This document shows, piece after piece, positions 8,759 to 16,557 of a DNA stretch of 45,250 nucleotides. A program made the translations under genes and the position numbers. The stretch is taken from assembly GCA_030601745.1 (NCBI GenBank), contig JAUWBI010000019.1, positions 1 through 45,250 of the forward strand, read 5' to 3'. The stretch comes from Phycisphaerae bacterium (GTDB taxonomy: Bacteria > Planctomycetota > Phycisphaerae > Sedimentisphaerales > Anaerobacaceae). The notes beneath the pieces were generated by a model. That model was not told where the DNA came from. It saw only the letters and a list, made by a program, of their open reading frames with translations, and made no database searches. Position 1 is the stretch's first letter. Each line of letters begins with the position of its first letter.

Positions 8759-9271
8759 TTATTCCTCACATTCTGTCAAAGTCGCCAATTTCCTTTTCAA
8801 AGTTGCAACTGCCTTGGATACGTGCGACCTTGCCCCGGCCTCGGTGCAGTTCAATTTATCAGCGACGGCCTCGTAACTTTGCTGCTCGAAGTATCGCATC
8901 ACTATCGCCTTTGACTGCCTGGCCGGAAGCTGCGCTATTGTTCGCCTTACTATCCCTACCAGCTCACTCCTGCTGACTTTCTCATCCGGGCCTTTCTCGA
9001 CGCTGACCTGGGCTTCGCTGATTTCTCCATTCCTGCCGATTCTGTTTTGCCACGCCGCCGAATTAGCTGTCAGCGCAATCCTGTAGATATAGGCACCTGC
9101 TTTTGGGCCGTTGAGCTTCTCGATATGCCGCCACATCCCTAACAGCGAATACTGCATCGCCTCGGTAAAAAGCTCCCTATCACCCGTCAGCTTCCAGAGA
9201 ACCGATGCTAAGAAGTCGATATAGTCAGCTTTTACCTGTCTAAAGAGCTTAGCTCGCCTTGAATACTTCAT
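8759..9271 (-). CDS. ECF-family RNA polymerase sigma factor
   Basis: A 170-residue sigma70-like protein. Region 2 lies in the first ~75 residues (YIDFLASVLWKLTGDRELFTEAMQYSLLGMWRHI...) and region 4 at about 105-160, with the helix-turn-helix SYEAVADKLNCTEAGARSHVSKA. It is divergent from the other ECF factor, which fits two separate modules rather than a simple duplication of the whole unit. A 14-bp palindrome sits 28-41 nt upstream of the ATG and may be its operator. The partner membrane protein follows after 1 nt. Confidence 0.85.
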   Translation of the reverse strand: MKYSRRAKLFRQVKADYIDFLASVLWKLTGDRELFTEAMQYSLLGMWRHIEKLNGPKAGAYIYRIALTANSAAWQNRIGRNGEISEAQVSVEKGPDEKVSRSELVGIVRRTIAQLPARQSKAIVMRYFEQQSYEAVADKLNCTEAGARSHVSKAVATLKRKLATLTECEE

Positions 9272-9298
9272 TTTCTATCGCTTTATCTTCCATAAAGT

Positions 9299-9312
9299 CT
9301 GAACATGTTCAG
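9299..9312. promoter_or_regulatory. 14-bp perfect palindrome, possible LexA-like operator
   Basis: ctgaacatgttcag is its own reverse complement and contains the GAAC-N2-GTTC core resembling Gram-positive-type LexA boxes. It lies directly upstream of the ECF sigma gene starting at 9271. Confidence 0.45.
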
Positions 9313-9444
9313 TTTCCACATAATAATAACAGCCCAGAGTCGATTTCGTGTAAAACTTTTTTTTGAAAAGATAAAACTGCGCACACTTTTCCTGGAATTC
9401 CATCGAAATGCTTTTTCAACAGTTTATCTGCGGCTATTTACCGG

Positions 9445-10626
9445 CTAATTCCGCACCGGCTGCCTTCGGATTTTCAGCATAATGAAAAGTCCAAAAGCGC
9501 CCGAAAACAAATAACCCAGAGGCACAAATTTCAAGATGACATTCGTACCGAAATGTTGTGCGGCAGGCAGCAAGGCCAGAAAAAAAATATTGGCCAGTGC
9601 CCACGTACCGCCTACCATAAAGCCCATTCGCCGTCCGAGGTTCGGCCCGGTGGCGGCTCTGGCCAGCGTTATCATCAATACGTAAGCTGAGATTGCGAAA
9701 AAGCCGGCACCAAACAGTATCCATATAGCCGTTCTGTTATCTATCAATATCAGGTATGTCACTAAGAAAGGAACCGCAAGAAAAAGTGTGACAATTGAAC
9801 ACGGAAGCGCCCCTTTCTTGTGAGCGATACCTCCCCACACAAACGCGCCCACTGCCCCTCCCAGACCAAACATCGTTGCCGAGAACCCACCGAAAGTAAG
9901 CTCAAAACCAAGCTCATTGAGTACCGTCGGCAGCAGTGATACAAGAACGAGCGTAGAAATAGCCGCGGGCATAGCCATAGCCATTATCAGCCAGAAAGCC
10001 AGCCGGCCCTCAGCCGGGCCCGACCTATTTTCGCTGCGCACTTTCGGCTCAACCGCCAGGCGGATTCTCAGGAATATAACCGTCAAAATGCCGACAGCGG
10101 GACAAAGAATTAGAGGATACAAACCCGGCAGACCGAACCGGGACACAAGAATAGTCGAGACCGCTCCGCCACTTGCGTATCCCAGAAAGCCGCCGGCCAT
10201 AAAGACGCCTGTGCTGACAGCCGGCGGAATCCGCTTAAGCCTGTGAACAGCCCGCAGCGCTTCCGGGTGCACTATCGCCACTCCACAGCCGCTGACCGTA
10301 GCTAAAAAAAGCATTGCGGCAAAGGCGCCGCTTGACCTCGGCAGCACACCGAGCAGGCATATACTCGCGGCCAATATCAGCCCAAGATGCAAAAACAACG
10401 GGCTGCGCTTGTCAGCACGCGTATGGCCGGTCAGCACCTGAACCCCATTGCTCGTCATATGCAGCACGACCAAAAGAATGCCGCCCAGGGACAGGCTTAA
10501 TGCAAACTCGGACATGATTGCCGGCAGAATGGCAGGCAGCATACCGGCGAACATATCAATCAGGAAATGAACCCCCGCAAGCACCAGCAACTGCATCCAT
10601 CGAAATGTGGCGATTCCTTTATTCAA
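9445..10626 (-). CDS. MFS transporter, fosmidomycin-resistance (Fsr)-like
   Basis: A 393-residue integral membrane protein with about 12 hydrophobic segments, an N-terminal LAGVHFLIDMFAGMLPAILP segment typical of the Fsr branch of the major facilitator superfamily, and a charged central loop near 195-210. It probably exports a small molecule. The start shown is a TTG at 10626 without a good SD, so translation may begin a little downstream. It follows purC by 12 nt on the same strand and is likely co-transcribed, although no functional link to purine synthesis is obvious. Confidence 0.82.
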   Translation of the reverse strand: MNKGIATFRWMQLLVLAGVHFLIDMFAGMLPAILPAIMSEFALSLSLGGILLVVLHMTSNGVQVLTGHTRADKRSPLFLHLGLILAASICLLGVLPRSSGAFAAMLFLATVSGCGVAIVHPEALRAVHRLKRIPPAVSTGVFMAGGFLGYASGGAVSTILVSRFGLPGLYPLILCPAVGILTVIFLRIRLAVEPKVRSENRSGPAEGRLAFWLIMAMAMPAAISTLVLVSLLPTVLNELGFELTFGGFSATMFGLGGAVGAFVWGGIAHKKGALPCSIVTLFLAVPFLVTYLILIDNRTAIWILFGAGFFAISAYVLMITLARAATGPNLGRRMGFMVGGTWALANIFFLALLPAAQHFGTNVILKFVPLGYLFSGAFGLFIMLKIRRQPVRN

Positions 10627-10638
10627 GTGTCAACCGAT

Positions 10639-11529
10639 TTACGCCTTGAACTTTTTGCCCGTTAGTCGCTCATAGCCCTCGATGTATTTGTCGCTGGTCT
10701 TTTGTCTGATATCTTCGGGCAACTCTACACCCGGCCCCGATTTGTCAAAATTTATACTCTCAAGAAAATTGCGAACAAACTGCTTATCGAAACTCTCCTG
10801 GTCCCTGCCCACCTCGTATTTATCGGCAGGCCAGAACCGCGAAGAGTCCGGCGTCAAAACCTCATCAATCAAAATAATCCTATCATCGACAACTCCCCAT
10901 TCAAACTTCGTATCAGCTAAAATTATTCCTTTACTCTCGGCATAGCCGCCTGCCTTTTTGAAAATCTCCATACTCTTGTCACGCACATACGTCGCTGCTT
11001 GCTTTCCGATAACATCCACGCATCGCTGGAAACTAATATTCTCATCGTGTGTCCCTCTTTCGGCCTTGGTCGCCGGCGTAAATATCAGCTCCGGTAGCTT
11101 CTCACACTGCCTCAACCCGGCCGGCAGCTTCTGCCCGCAGACCGTACCGCTTTGCTTATATTCCTTCCAGCCCGAGCCGGCCAGATAGCCCCGCACCACA
11201 CACTCAATCGGCAAAACGTCAACCTTTCTAACTAACATACTCCGCCCGGCTAACTGCTCAGCGTAATTGCAAAACGGCTCAGGAAAACCCTTTTCATCGG
11301 CACTAATGAAATGATGCTCAACCTCCGCACCCAAAAAATCGAACCAGAAAAGCGAAATCTGCGTCAGAACAATCCCCTTATAAGGTATGCCGTTGGCCAT
11401 AACCACGTCGAAGGCGCTTATCCTGTCGGTCGCAACTATCAGCAGCTCATCGCCAAAATCGTATATGTCGCGAACCTTACCTCGCTTCGGCTTCTGCCCA
11501 CCTATGTTTGTCTGCAAAACCGTCTCCAT
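10639..11529 (-). CDS. purC: Phosphoribosylaminoimidazole-succinocarboxamide synthase (SAICAR synthase)
   Basis: Joins aspartate to CAIR with ATP in purine synthesis. The 296 residues carry the N-terminal KRGKVRDIYDFGDELLIVAT with DRISAFDVV, the middle VLPIECVVRGYLAGSGWKEY, and the nucleotide-site segment ILADTKFEWG, all typical of the longer, eukaryote-like PurC form. Start 11529 follows an AAGGAAGGG site; an upstream in-frame extension beginning MDSCFRRDD is encoded by a dispersed intergenic repeat and was discarded. Confidence 0.96.
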   Translation of the reverse strand: METVLQTNIGGQKPKRGKVRDIYDFGDELLIVATDRISAFDVVMANGIPYKGIVLTQISLFWFDFLGAEVEHHFISADEKGFPEPFCNYAEQLAGRSMLVRKVDVLPIECVVRGYLAGSGWKEYKQSGTVCGQKLPAGLRQCEKLPELIFTPATKAERGTHDENISFQRCVDVIGKQAATYVRDKSMEIFKKAGGYAESKGIILADTKFEWGVVDDRIILIDEVLTPDSSRFWPADKYEVGRDQESFDKQFVRNFLESINFDKSGPGVELPEDIRQKTSDKYIEGYERLTGKKFKA

Positions 11530-11565
11530 AATAATCCCTTCCTTTACGTCTTTCCGCTCCTTTTT

Positions 11566-11592
11566 GTCATCCCTGCGAAAGCAGGAATCCAC
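11566..11592 (+). repeat. Dispersed hairpin repeat (copy 1)
   Basis: gtcatccctgcgaaagcaggaatccac contains CCTGC-GAAA-GCAGG, a 5-bp stem closed by a GNRA tetraloop. A related copy with a GCAA loop is at 22240-22265. This is the well-known intergenic repeat that gives spurious MDSCFRRDD peptides. Confidence 0.75.
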
Positions 11593-11906
11593 TTCCCTTT
11601 TTAATCCTCAATTTTGAATTTTCATTTGTCATTTGTTTTCCGTCAATGCGCTGCCGGACGAGGCATTCGATTTTTAATTTTTCTCTACAGCTAAATGCTA
11701 TTCACCAGCTAATTTTAGCCGAAATACCACCAATTGCACACATTTTTCCCATTTTCCGCGACTTCTCCGGATTTGCCTAGAATCTCACCAAACCAAAAAA
11801 TTTTTTGTTTTTCCAAATTTTTACTGGATTTATTACGGGCATATGCCCATAATATGCATAGAGGTTTAGATAAAAATCCGGAATTTTTTTTGAAAGGAGA
11901 ATTATT
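11593..11906. other. AT-rich intergenic region before the metallocluster-type gene cluster
   Basis: About 310 bp of AT-rich sequence with repeat-like runs (tttttaatcctcaattttg). It ends in a palindrome at 11837-11848, a possible -10 (taatat, about 11850-11855) and an AAGGAG ribosome site for the gene at 11907. No gene is visible. Confidence 0.5.
11837..11848. promoter_or_regulatory. Perfect 12-bp palindrome, likely operator
   Basis: gggcatatgccc is its own reverse complement, immediately beside a possible -10 element and about 60 nt upstream of the first gene of the DUF5320/NifX/MinD/DUF134 cluster. Its placement fits an operator for a local regulator such as the DUF134 protein. Confidence 0.5.
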
Positions 11907-12281
11907 ATGCCGCGTGGAGATGGAACAGGTCCTGCTGGAATGGGACCAATGACAGGAAGAGCTGCCGGATATTGTGCCGGCTACTCAGTACCCGGTTATA
12001 TGAATCCGGTTGGTGGCCGAGGTTACTGGGGCGGAGGCCGTGGCGGAGGCCGAGGATTTGGACGTGGTTTCGGCTGGGCAAGAGCAGGTTACGGCTATCC
12101 TGCCTGGGGCGGCGCTGCTGCGAGCCCCTATGTGCCTTACCCTGCGCCGGTTGCACCAACAGTAGTACCGGAGCAAGAGCTTGCCGGCCTGAAACAAGAA
12201 GCCGAGTATTTCCAGAATGCGCTTGGTGAAATCAAAAAACGCATAGAAGAACTCGAAAGCCAGAAAAGCAGCAAAGAGTAA
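11907..12281 (+). CDS. DUF5320 family Gly/Arg-rich protein
   Basis: 124 residues beginning MPRGDGTGPAGMGPMTGRAAGYC, the hallmark of DUF5320, followed by a Gly/Arg/Tyr-rich low-complexity stretch (about 35-75) and a C-terminal coiled-coil helix (about 85-120: LAGLKQEAEYFQNALGEIKKRIEELE). A clear AAGGAGA site precedes the ATG. Family members sit beside NifX-like proteins and MinD-like ATPases with ferredoxin inserts in anaerobic bacteria and archaea, as here. The molecular role is unknown. Confidence 0.85.
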   Translation: MPRGDGTGPAGMGPMTGRAAGYCAGYSVPGYMNPVGGRGYWGGGRGGGRGFGRGFGWARAGYGYPAWGGAAASPYVPYPAPVAPTVVPEQELAGLKQEAEYFQNALGEIKKRIEELESQKSSKE

Positions 12282-12407
12282 AAAATAGACAGCCGCAGAT
12301 TTGTGGCTTTCTGATGCAGTTCCAAGCGTTCGTGGAGATGCTGTGCGTCTATGATAACCGAAGATGATAAACTGCAAAGAAGGTTTTGATTGTCGGAGGC
12401 CTCACCA

Positions 12408-12818
12408 ATGGAAGTTTTAGTTAAGTATGAAAGCGGATTCCGTTTTTCAGCCGTCTGCAGAGGATATACCGTTACAACCGGACGTGGTGAGAATGGCAAT
12501 GACAAGCGGGACGGGATGTGGCCGGCTCAGCTCTTCGAAGCATCGATCGGAATGTGTATCGGTGGTTATGTCGCCAAGTTCTGCAAAGAGCAGGGTATTC
12601 CTTACGACGATATGACGATTGAGTTGAGCCGCCGGACCCAGGCTGAACTTTCGCGCACCACAAGAATTGATGCCAAAATTCACCTTGATGCAAAACTATC
12701 CCAGGAGCAGAAACAGGGTATTTTGCAGGCTGCTGATTGTTGCCATATAACTGATAGTATCAGAGAAGGGATGCAAATTGTTTGTTCTTTAGCCGACGCT
12801 AAGGTAGATAACGGATGA
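12408..12818 (+). CDS. OsmC/Ohr family protein
   Basis: 136 residues with the OsmC fold. Conserved cysteines are Cys50 (SIGMCIGGYVAKFC, with Cys59) and Cys111-Cys112 (AADCCHI), the positions used for peroxide or thiol chemistry in the family. Start ATG 12408 has GGAGG exactly 8 nt upstream; the upstream TTG at 12390 does not. Its place in a cluster of Fe-S-type ATPases suggests redox protection or sulfur handling rather than classical organic peroxide resistance. Confidence 0.85.
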   Translation: MEVLVKYESGFRFSAVCRGYTVTTGRGENGNDKRDGMWPAQLFEASIGMCIGGYVAKFCKEQGIPYDDMTIELSRRTQAELSRTTRIDAKIHLDAKLSQEQKQGILQAADCCHITDSIREGMQIVCSLADAKVDNG

Positions 12819-12844
12819 GAATGATTTAATGAGGAGAGTAAACG

Positions 12845-13051
12845 ATGCCTATATTCGAATACAAATGCAATAAGTGCGGGCACACGATGGAATTTTTGGA
12901 AAAAAGCAGCAGTGGCCACAAGCACATTTGCGAACGCTGCAAAAGTTCGGATTTGCAAAAATTATTGTCAAGTTTTGCCGCAGGGCACAGCAGTAGCTCA
13001 ACGTCACAGAACAGCGGTACCTGTCCTACCGGCACTTGTCACCTGTCTTAG
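12845..13051 (+). CDS. FmdB-type zinc ribbon protein
   Basis: 68 residues beginning MPIFEYKCNKCGH with Cys8, Cys11, Cys29 and Cys32 forming a zinc ribbon, the FmdB/CxxC-SSSS regulatory-protein pattern. The tail is Ser-rich and ends with two further cysteines (TCPTGTCHLS). A GAGGAG site lies upstream. Family members are often thought to be regulators, but direct evidence is lacking; here it sits between OsmC and a NifX-like gene. Confidence 0.82.
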   Translation: MPIFEYKCNKCGHTMEFLEKSSSGHKHICERCKSSDLQKLLSSFAAGHSSSSTSQNSGTCPTGTCHLS

Positions 13052-13063
13052 AAAGGATAAATT

Positions 13064-13432
13064 ATGAAAATTGCAATTACATCAACCGGAAAAACATTGG
13101 ATTCACAGGTTGACCCCCGCTTCGGAAGGGCGGCGTACTTTGTCATTGTTGACACCGAAACAATGGACTTCGGCGTAATTGAAAATGAAAGTGCTGCTGC
13201 AGCCGGCGGGGCCGGCATCAGTTCAGGTAAGGTCGTAATCGATTCCGGTGCCCAGGCCGTCTTGACAGGCAATTGCGGCCCCAACGCCGAGCGCACCTTA
13301 ACTGCCGGCGGTATTAAATTGTACACGGCAGTAACAGGGACGGTCGCAGAAGCAGTTGAGCTTTTCAAAAACGGTAAATTGACCGAAGCCAGCGGCCCAA
13401 ACGTAGAACCGCATTTTGGTATGGATACGTAA
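13064..13432 (+). CDS. NifX/NifB-type dinitrogenase iron-molybdenum cofactor-binding domain protein
   Basis: 122 residues of the NifX-like fold: MKIAITSTGKTLDSQVDPRFGRAAYF at the N-terminus, a central GAGISSG-x-VIDSGAQAVLTG and a GPNAE loop. Such proteins bind Fe-S or Fe-Mo-type clusters, or simply carry the fold, and occur next to MinD-like ATPases with ferredoxin inserts. No nitrogenase genes are present. It ends 1 nt before the next ATG, so it is almost surely co-translated with the ATPase. Confidence 0.88.
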   Translation: MKIAITSTGKTLDSQVDPRFGRAAYFVIVDTETMDFGVIENESAAAAGGAGISSGKVVIDSGAQAVLTGNCGPNAERTLTAGGIKLYTAVTGTVAEAVELFKNGKLTEASGPNVEPHFGMDT

Positions 13433-13433
13433 A

Positions 13434-14375
13434 ATGCCGGACAACCTCGTTATTGCTGTTGCCAGCGGCAAGGGCGGCACAGGCAAAACAACAATTGCTA
13501 CCAATCTCGCTCATTACACCGCTCGTCTGGGGCAAAAGGTCCAGTATCTTGACTGCGATGTCGAGGAGCCGAATGGACACATTTTCTTAAAGCCGAAAAT
13601 AGATTTCAGCGGGGCGGTTACTATAGATGTGCCGCAGGTCGATTTGGAAAAATGTACCGGCTGTGGTAAATGCGGTGAAATCTGCCAGTATAGTGCCATC
13701 ATCTGCATAAAAGAAAATGTGTTGACCTTTGAGCAGCTTTGCCACTCCTGTAGCGGCTGCTGGCGCATCTGCCCGGCCGATGCAATTAAACCAAAGCCCC
13801 TTAATATCGGAGATATTGAGTTTGGCAAAGCCAGCGGGGTTGATTTTGTTGGCGGCAAATTGCGTATCGGCTACGTGCGAACGCCGTCACTCATAAAAGA
13901 AGTGAAAAAGCATATAAAAGAAGACCACCTGGCAATAATTGATGTTCCGCCGGGGACCTCCTGTCCGGTAGTCGAGGCGGTCAGAGGGGCGGATTTTGTT
14001 TTGCTTATTACCGAGCCGACCCCGTTTGGCCTGAATGATTTGAAGCTGACCGTGGGACTGGTCCGCGAAATGAATTTGCCTTTTGCTATTATTATTAACC
14101 GTTATGGCATCGGTAATAACGAGGTAGAAAAATACTGCGCAGCCGAGAACATAGATATCGTTTTGAAACTGCCGGACGACCGGCGCATCGCTGAGGCATA
14201 CTCATCCGGCAGGATAATTGTTGATGTATTGAGTGAATACTTGAAGCAGTTTTCAGAATTATATGAATATATAAAACGCATAAAGGTAGGGATTAATGAT
14301 AAAAGACGATTACGAGTTCGGAGAAAGAATAAGTCGGGATTTAGAAGCTCGTCGAGCTGCACGCAAGATCCTTGA
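13434..14375 (+). CDS. MinD/Mrp-like P-loop ATPase with ferredoxin insert (copy 1)
   Basis: 313 residues. A deviant Walker A, GKGGTGKT (12-19), marks the SIMIBI/MinD class. A ferredoxin-like insert carries two [4Fe-4S] motifs: Cys74, 77, 80, 84 and Cys103, 106, 109, 113. Walker B-like LAIIDVPPGTSCP follows. It may load or carry Fe-S or other metal clusters. ATG 13434 follows the NifX stop by 1 nt. The last ~28 residues (after YIKRIKVG) are basic and overlap the start of the J-domain gene by 80 nt; this tail looks like an extension past the family's usual end. Confidence 0.9.
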   Translation: MPDNLVIAVASGKGGTGKTTIATNLAHYTARLGQKVQYLDCDVEEPNGHIFLKPKIDFSGAVTIDVPQVDLEKCTGCGKCGEICQYSAIICIKENVLTFEQLCHSCSGCWRICPADAIKPKPLNIGDIEFGKASGVDFVGGKLRIGYVRTPSLIKEVKKHIKEDHLAIIDVPPGTSCPVVEAVRGADFVLLITEPTPFGLNDLKLTVGLVREMNLPFAIIINRYGIGNNEVEKYCAAENIDIVLKLPDDRRIAEAYSSGRIIVDVLSEYLKQFSELYEYIKRIKVGINDKRRLRVRRKNKSGFRSSSSCTQDP

Positions 14376-14646
14376 TGTTGAGGAAAGTGTGAGTAAAGAA
14401 TCCTTGAAGAAAGCATACAGGCGGGCATCGCTGAAGTATCATCCGGACCATAATCCGAACGACAGCGATGCGCACAAGAAATTCCTGCTTGTCAAATGCG
14501 CATATGAACTTCTGGCCGAAGACAAGCCTTGCGAAATGTTGTTAGAGGAAATCAAATCCTGGCCCGGCGCTCCGGATGACGATAAATACAAACTTGATAA
14601 TCCCTGGGGACACTTTCTGTGGTGGCGTGAAAAGTTTTTTAGTTAA
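14296..14646 (+). CDS. Short J-domain protein
   Basis: 116 residues. Residues about 22-78 form a J domain with the diagnostic HPD tripeptide at 49-51 (LKYHPDHNPND), so it would stimulate an Hsp70 ATPase. No G/F or zinc-finger region is present; the acidic-then-aromatic tail (DNPWGHFLWWREKFF) might be a client-binding segment. AAAGGTAGGGA lies upstream. It overlaps the ATPase gene by 80 nt. A J protein in an Fe-S ATPase cluster recalls the HscB/HscA role in Fe-S cluster transfer, which I offer as inference only. Confidence 0.85.
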   Translation: MIKDDYEFGERISRDLEARRAARKILDVEESVSKESLKKAYRRASLKYHPDHNPNDSDAHKKFLLVKCAYELLAEDKPCEMLLEEIKSWPGAPDDDKYKLDNPWGHFLWWREKFFS

Positions 14647-14663
14647 ACAAAAGGCTACCTGGT

Positions 14664-15266
14664 ATGAAAAAGTACTTGCAATCCTGTAAAACGAATTTTT
14701 GGAAAGAGGTCTTCGAAGCCGAGCTAAACTATATCCTACGGGAATTAAAAGGGACTAAGGATGTTCTAAGTGTCGGCTGCGGGCCAGCGATTATAGAGAC
14801 AGGTTTGGCCGAACACGGCTTTAACGTTACCGGCCTGGATATCTCCAAAGAGGCATTAGACCAGGCACCGGACAGTATAAGAGCTGTAGTTGTGTCAGCA
14901 AAAGATATGGATTTTCCAGATTCTTGCTTTGATGCGGCTATTTATATTGCCTCTTTGCAGTTTATCGACAAATATAAAAAAGCGATTGAGCAGACCGCTC
15001 GTGTCCTCAGGTCGGGCGGCAAATTGTTGGCTATGTTACTCAATCCGCAGTCCCGGTTTTTCAAAGAAAAAACCGGGAATCCAGCTTCTTACGTGAACAA
15101 GATTAAGCATACAGACTTGAGAGAGATTGAAACAACAATTGCAGAGCATTTTTCCATTAAAACCGAATTCTTTTTAGGAATCAAAGGCCAAGAGATATTT
15201 GCAAGCCGGCAGCCGAATTTAGCGGGTCTTTACGTTATAAAAGGGAAAAAGAAAAATCCCGAATAA
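14664..15266 (+). CDS. Class I SAM-dependent methyltransferase
   Basis: 200 residues with the Rossmann signature VLSVGCGPAIIETGLA (motif I), the acidic-loop LDIS (motif II), and DFPDSCFDAAIYIASLQF before LRSGGKLLAMLL (motif III-IV region), as in the UbiE/Methyltransf_11 group. Substrate is not predictable. It lies between the J-domain gene and the second ATPase in a tight same-strand cluster, which suggests a shared pathway. Confidence 0.85.
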   Translation: MKKYLQSCKTNFWKEVFEAELNYILRELKGTKDVLSVGCGPAIIETGLAEHGFNVTGLDISKEALDQAPDSIRAVVVSAKDMDFPDSCFDAAIYIASLQFIDKYKKAIEQTARVLRSGGKLLAMLLNPQSRFFKEKTGNPASYVNKIKHTDLREIETTIAEHFSIKTEFFLGIKGQEIFASRQPNLAGLYVIKGKKKNPE

Positions 15267-15279
15267 AGGAAAAAGAAAC

Positions 15280-16176
15280 TTGAAGGAAATAGTTGTTATA
15301 AGCGGAAAAGGCGGAACAGGTAAAACGAGCATTGTAGCATCGTTTGCAGCACTTGCGAATAACGCAGTGCTGGCTGACTGCGATGTCGATGCTGCGGATT
15401 TGTATTTAGTATTGGAGCCGGATATAAAACAGACCCACGACTTTAGCGGGGGCAAACTGGCCTCCGTTATTACGGAAAAATGTATCGGCTGCGGCAGATG
15501 CGAGGAAGTTTGCAATTTTGATGCCGCCGTGTTCAACGGCCCGCCTAACGATGTGGTCGAAAGAACTTACACGATTGATTCCATCGCATGCGAGGGTTGC
15601 GGTCTCTGCGTTCACTATTGTCCGGTTGATGCAATAGAGTTCAAAGATGCCGTTAACGGCCAATGGTTTATATCGGATACAAGATTTGGGCCTATGGTGC
15701 ACGCCAGACTCGGAATCGCCCAGGAAAACAGCGGCAAGCTGGTCAGCTTGATTCGTAAACAGTCGAAACAAATCGCAGCCGAGCAGAACAAAGACCTGAT
15801 AATCGTGGATGGCTCACCCGGTATCGGCTGTCCGGTAATCGCATCTATAGTAGGGGCAGATTTGGTATTAGCTGTTACCGAGCCGACCATTTCAGGTCAA
15901 CACGACCTTGACAGGGTCGTTGAATTAACCAAACATTTCAAGATTCCCACGGCGGTTTGTGTCAACAAATATGATATCAATGTGAAAATCACAAAAGCGA
16001 TTGAGAAAAAAGCCCTGGAAAGGGATTTGAAAGTAGCTGGTAAAATTACTTACGATATAGCAGTGACCAAAGCTCAGATTGCTGCCAGGAGTATCGTCGA
16101 ATACTCAAGTAACGGCCTAAAGGACCAAATAGTGTCCCTGTGGGAATCGGTATTGGATATACTAAAACCATCATAG
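15280..16176 (+). CDS. MinD/Mrp-like P-loop ATPase with ferredoxin insert (copy 2)
   Basis: 298 residues with Walker A GKGGTGKT (9-16), a two-cluster ferredoxin insert (Cys69, 72, 75, 79 and Cys105, 108, 111, 115) and IVDGSPGIGCPV. It is a clear paralogue of the 13434-14375 product, and such pairs are common, perhaps as a heterodimer. The start is a TTG at 15280 with AAAGGA 7-12 nt upstream, while the N-terminal MKEIVVISGKGG matches family starts. Confidence 0.9.
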   Translation: MKEIVVISGKGGTGKTSIVASFAALANNAVLADCDVDAADLYLVLEPDIKQTHDFSGGKLASVITEKCIGCGRCEEVCNFDAAVFNGPPNDVVERTYTIDSIACEGCGLCVHYCPVDAIEFKDAVNGQWFISDTRFGPMVHARLGIAQENSGKLVSLIRKQSKQIAAEQNKDLIIVDGSPGIGCPVIASIVGADLVLAVTEPTISGQHDLDRVVELTKHFKIPTAVCVNKYDINVKITKAIEKKALERDLKVAGKITYDIAVTKAQIAARSIVEYSSNGLKDQIVSLWESVLDILKPS

Positions 16177-16197
16177 AACTAAAAAGGAGACATACAA

Positions 16198-16536
16198 ATG
16201 AGAATTGCAATTCCAGTAACAGACGGCAGACTTTCAGCACACTTTGGCCATTGCGAGCAGTTCGCCATTATTGATGTTGACCGTGGCAGTAAGAATATCC
16301 TGAGTCACGAGTTGGTAGAGCCGCCGCCGCACGAGCCGGGTGTTTTACCTAAATGGCTTGCAGGATTACACGTTGAATTGATAATTGCCGGCGGAATGGG
16401 CCAGCGTGCACAGCAATTATTCGCACAGAACAATATTGACGTCGTAGTTGGTGCACCGGATAATGAAACGCAGGAGCTGGTATCGCAATACTTAGCCGGC
16501 CAATTGCAATCCGGACAAAACATCTGCGACCATTAA
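16198..16536 (+). CDS. NifX-like iron-molybdenum cofactor-binding domain protein (copy 2)
   Basis: 112 residues beginning MRIAIPVTDGRLSAHFGHCEQF, with a His/Cys-containing loop (HFGHC, 15-19), PPPHEPGVLPKWLA and IIAGGMGQRAQQLF, the second form of the NifX-like family that travels with MinD-like ATPases. AAAGGAG is 6-12 nt upstream. The HFGHC and PPHEPG motifs are conserved candidates for metal contacts. Confidence 0.9.
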   Translation: MRIAIPVTDGRLSAHFGHCEQFAIIDVDRGSKNILSHELVEPPPHEPGVLPKWLAGLHVELIIAGGMGQRAQQLFAQNNIDVVVGAPDNETQELVSQYLAGQLQSGQNICDH

Positions 16537-16557
16537 GCTATTACAGAGATATACGAT

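Noticed and set aside
11530..11592. N-terminal extension of PurC beginning MDSCFRRDD
   Set aside because: The DNA is a dispersed intergenic repeat, and a good ribosome site precedes ATG 11529, which matches the family N-terminus.
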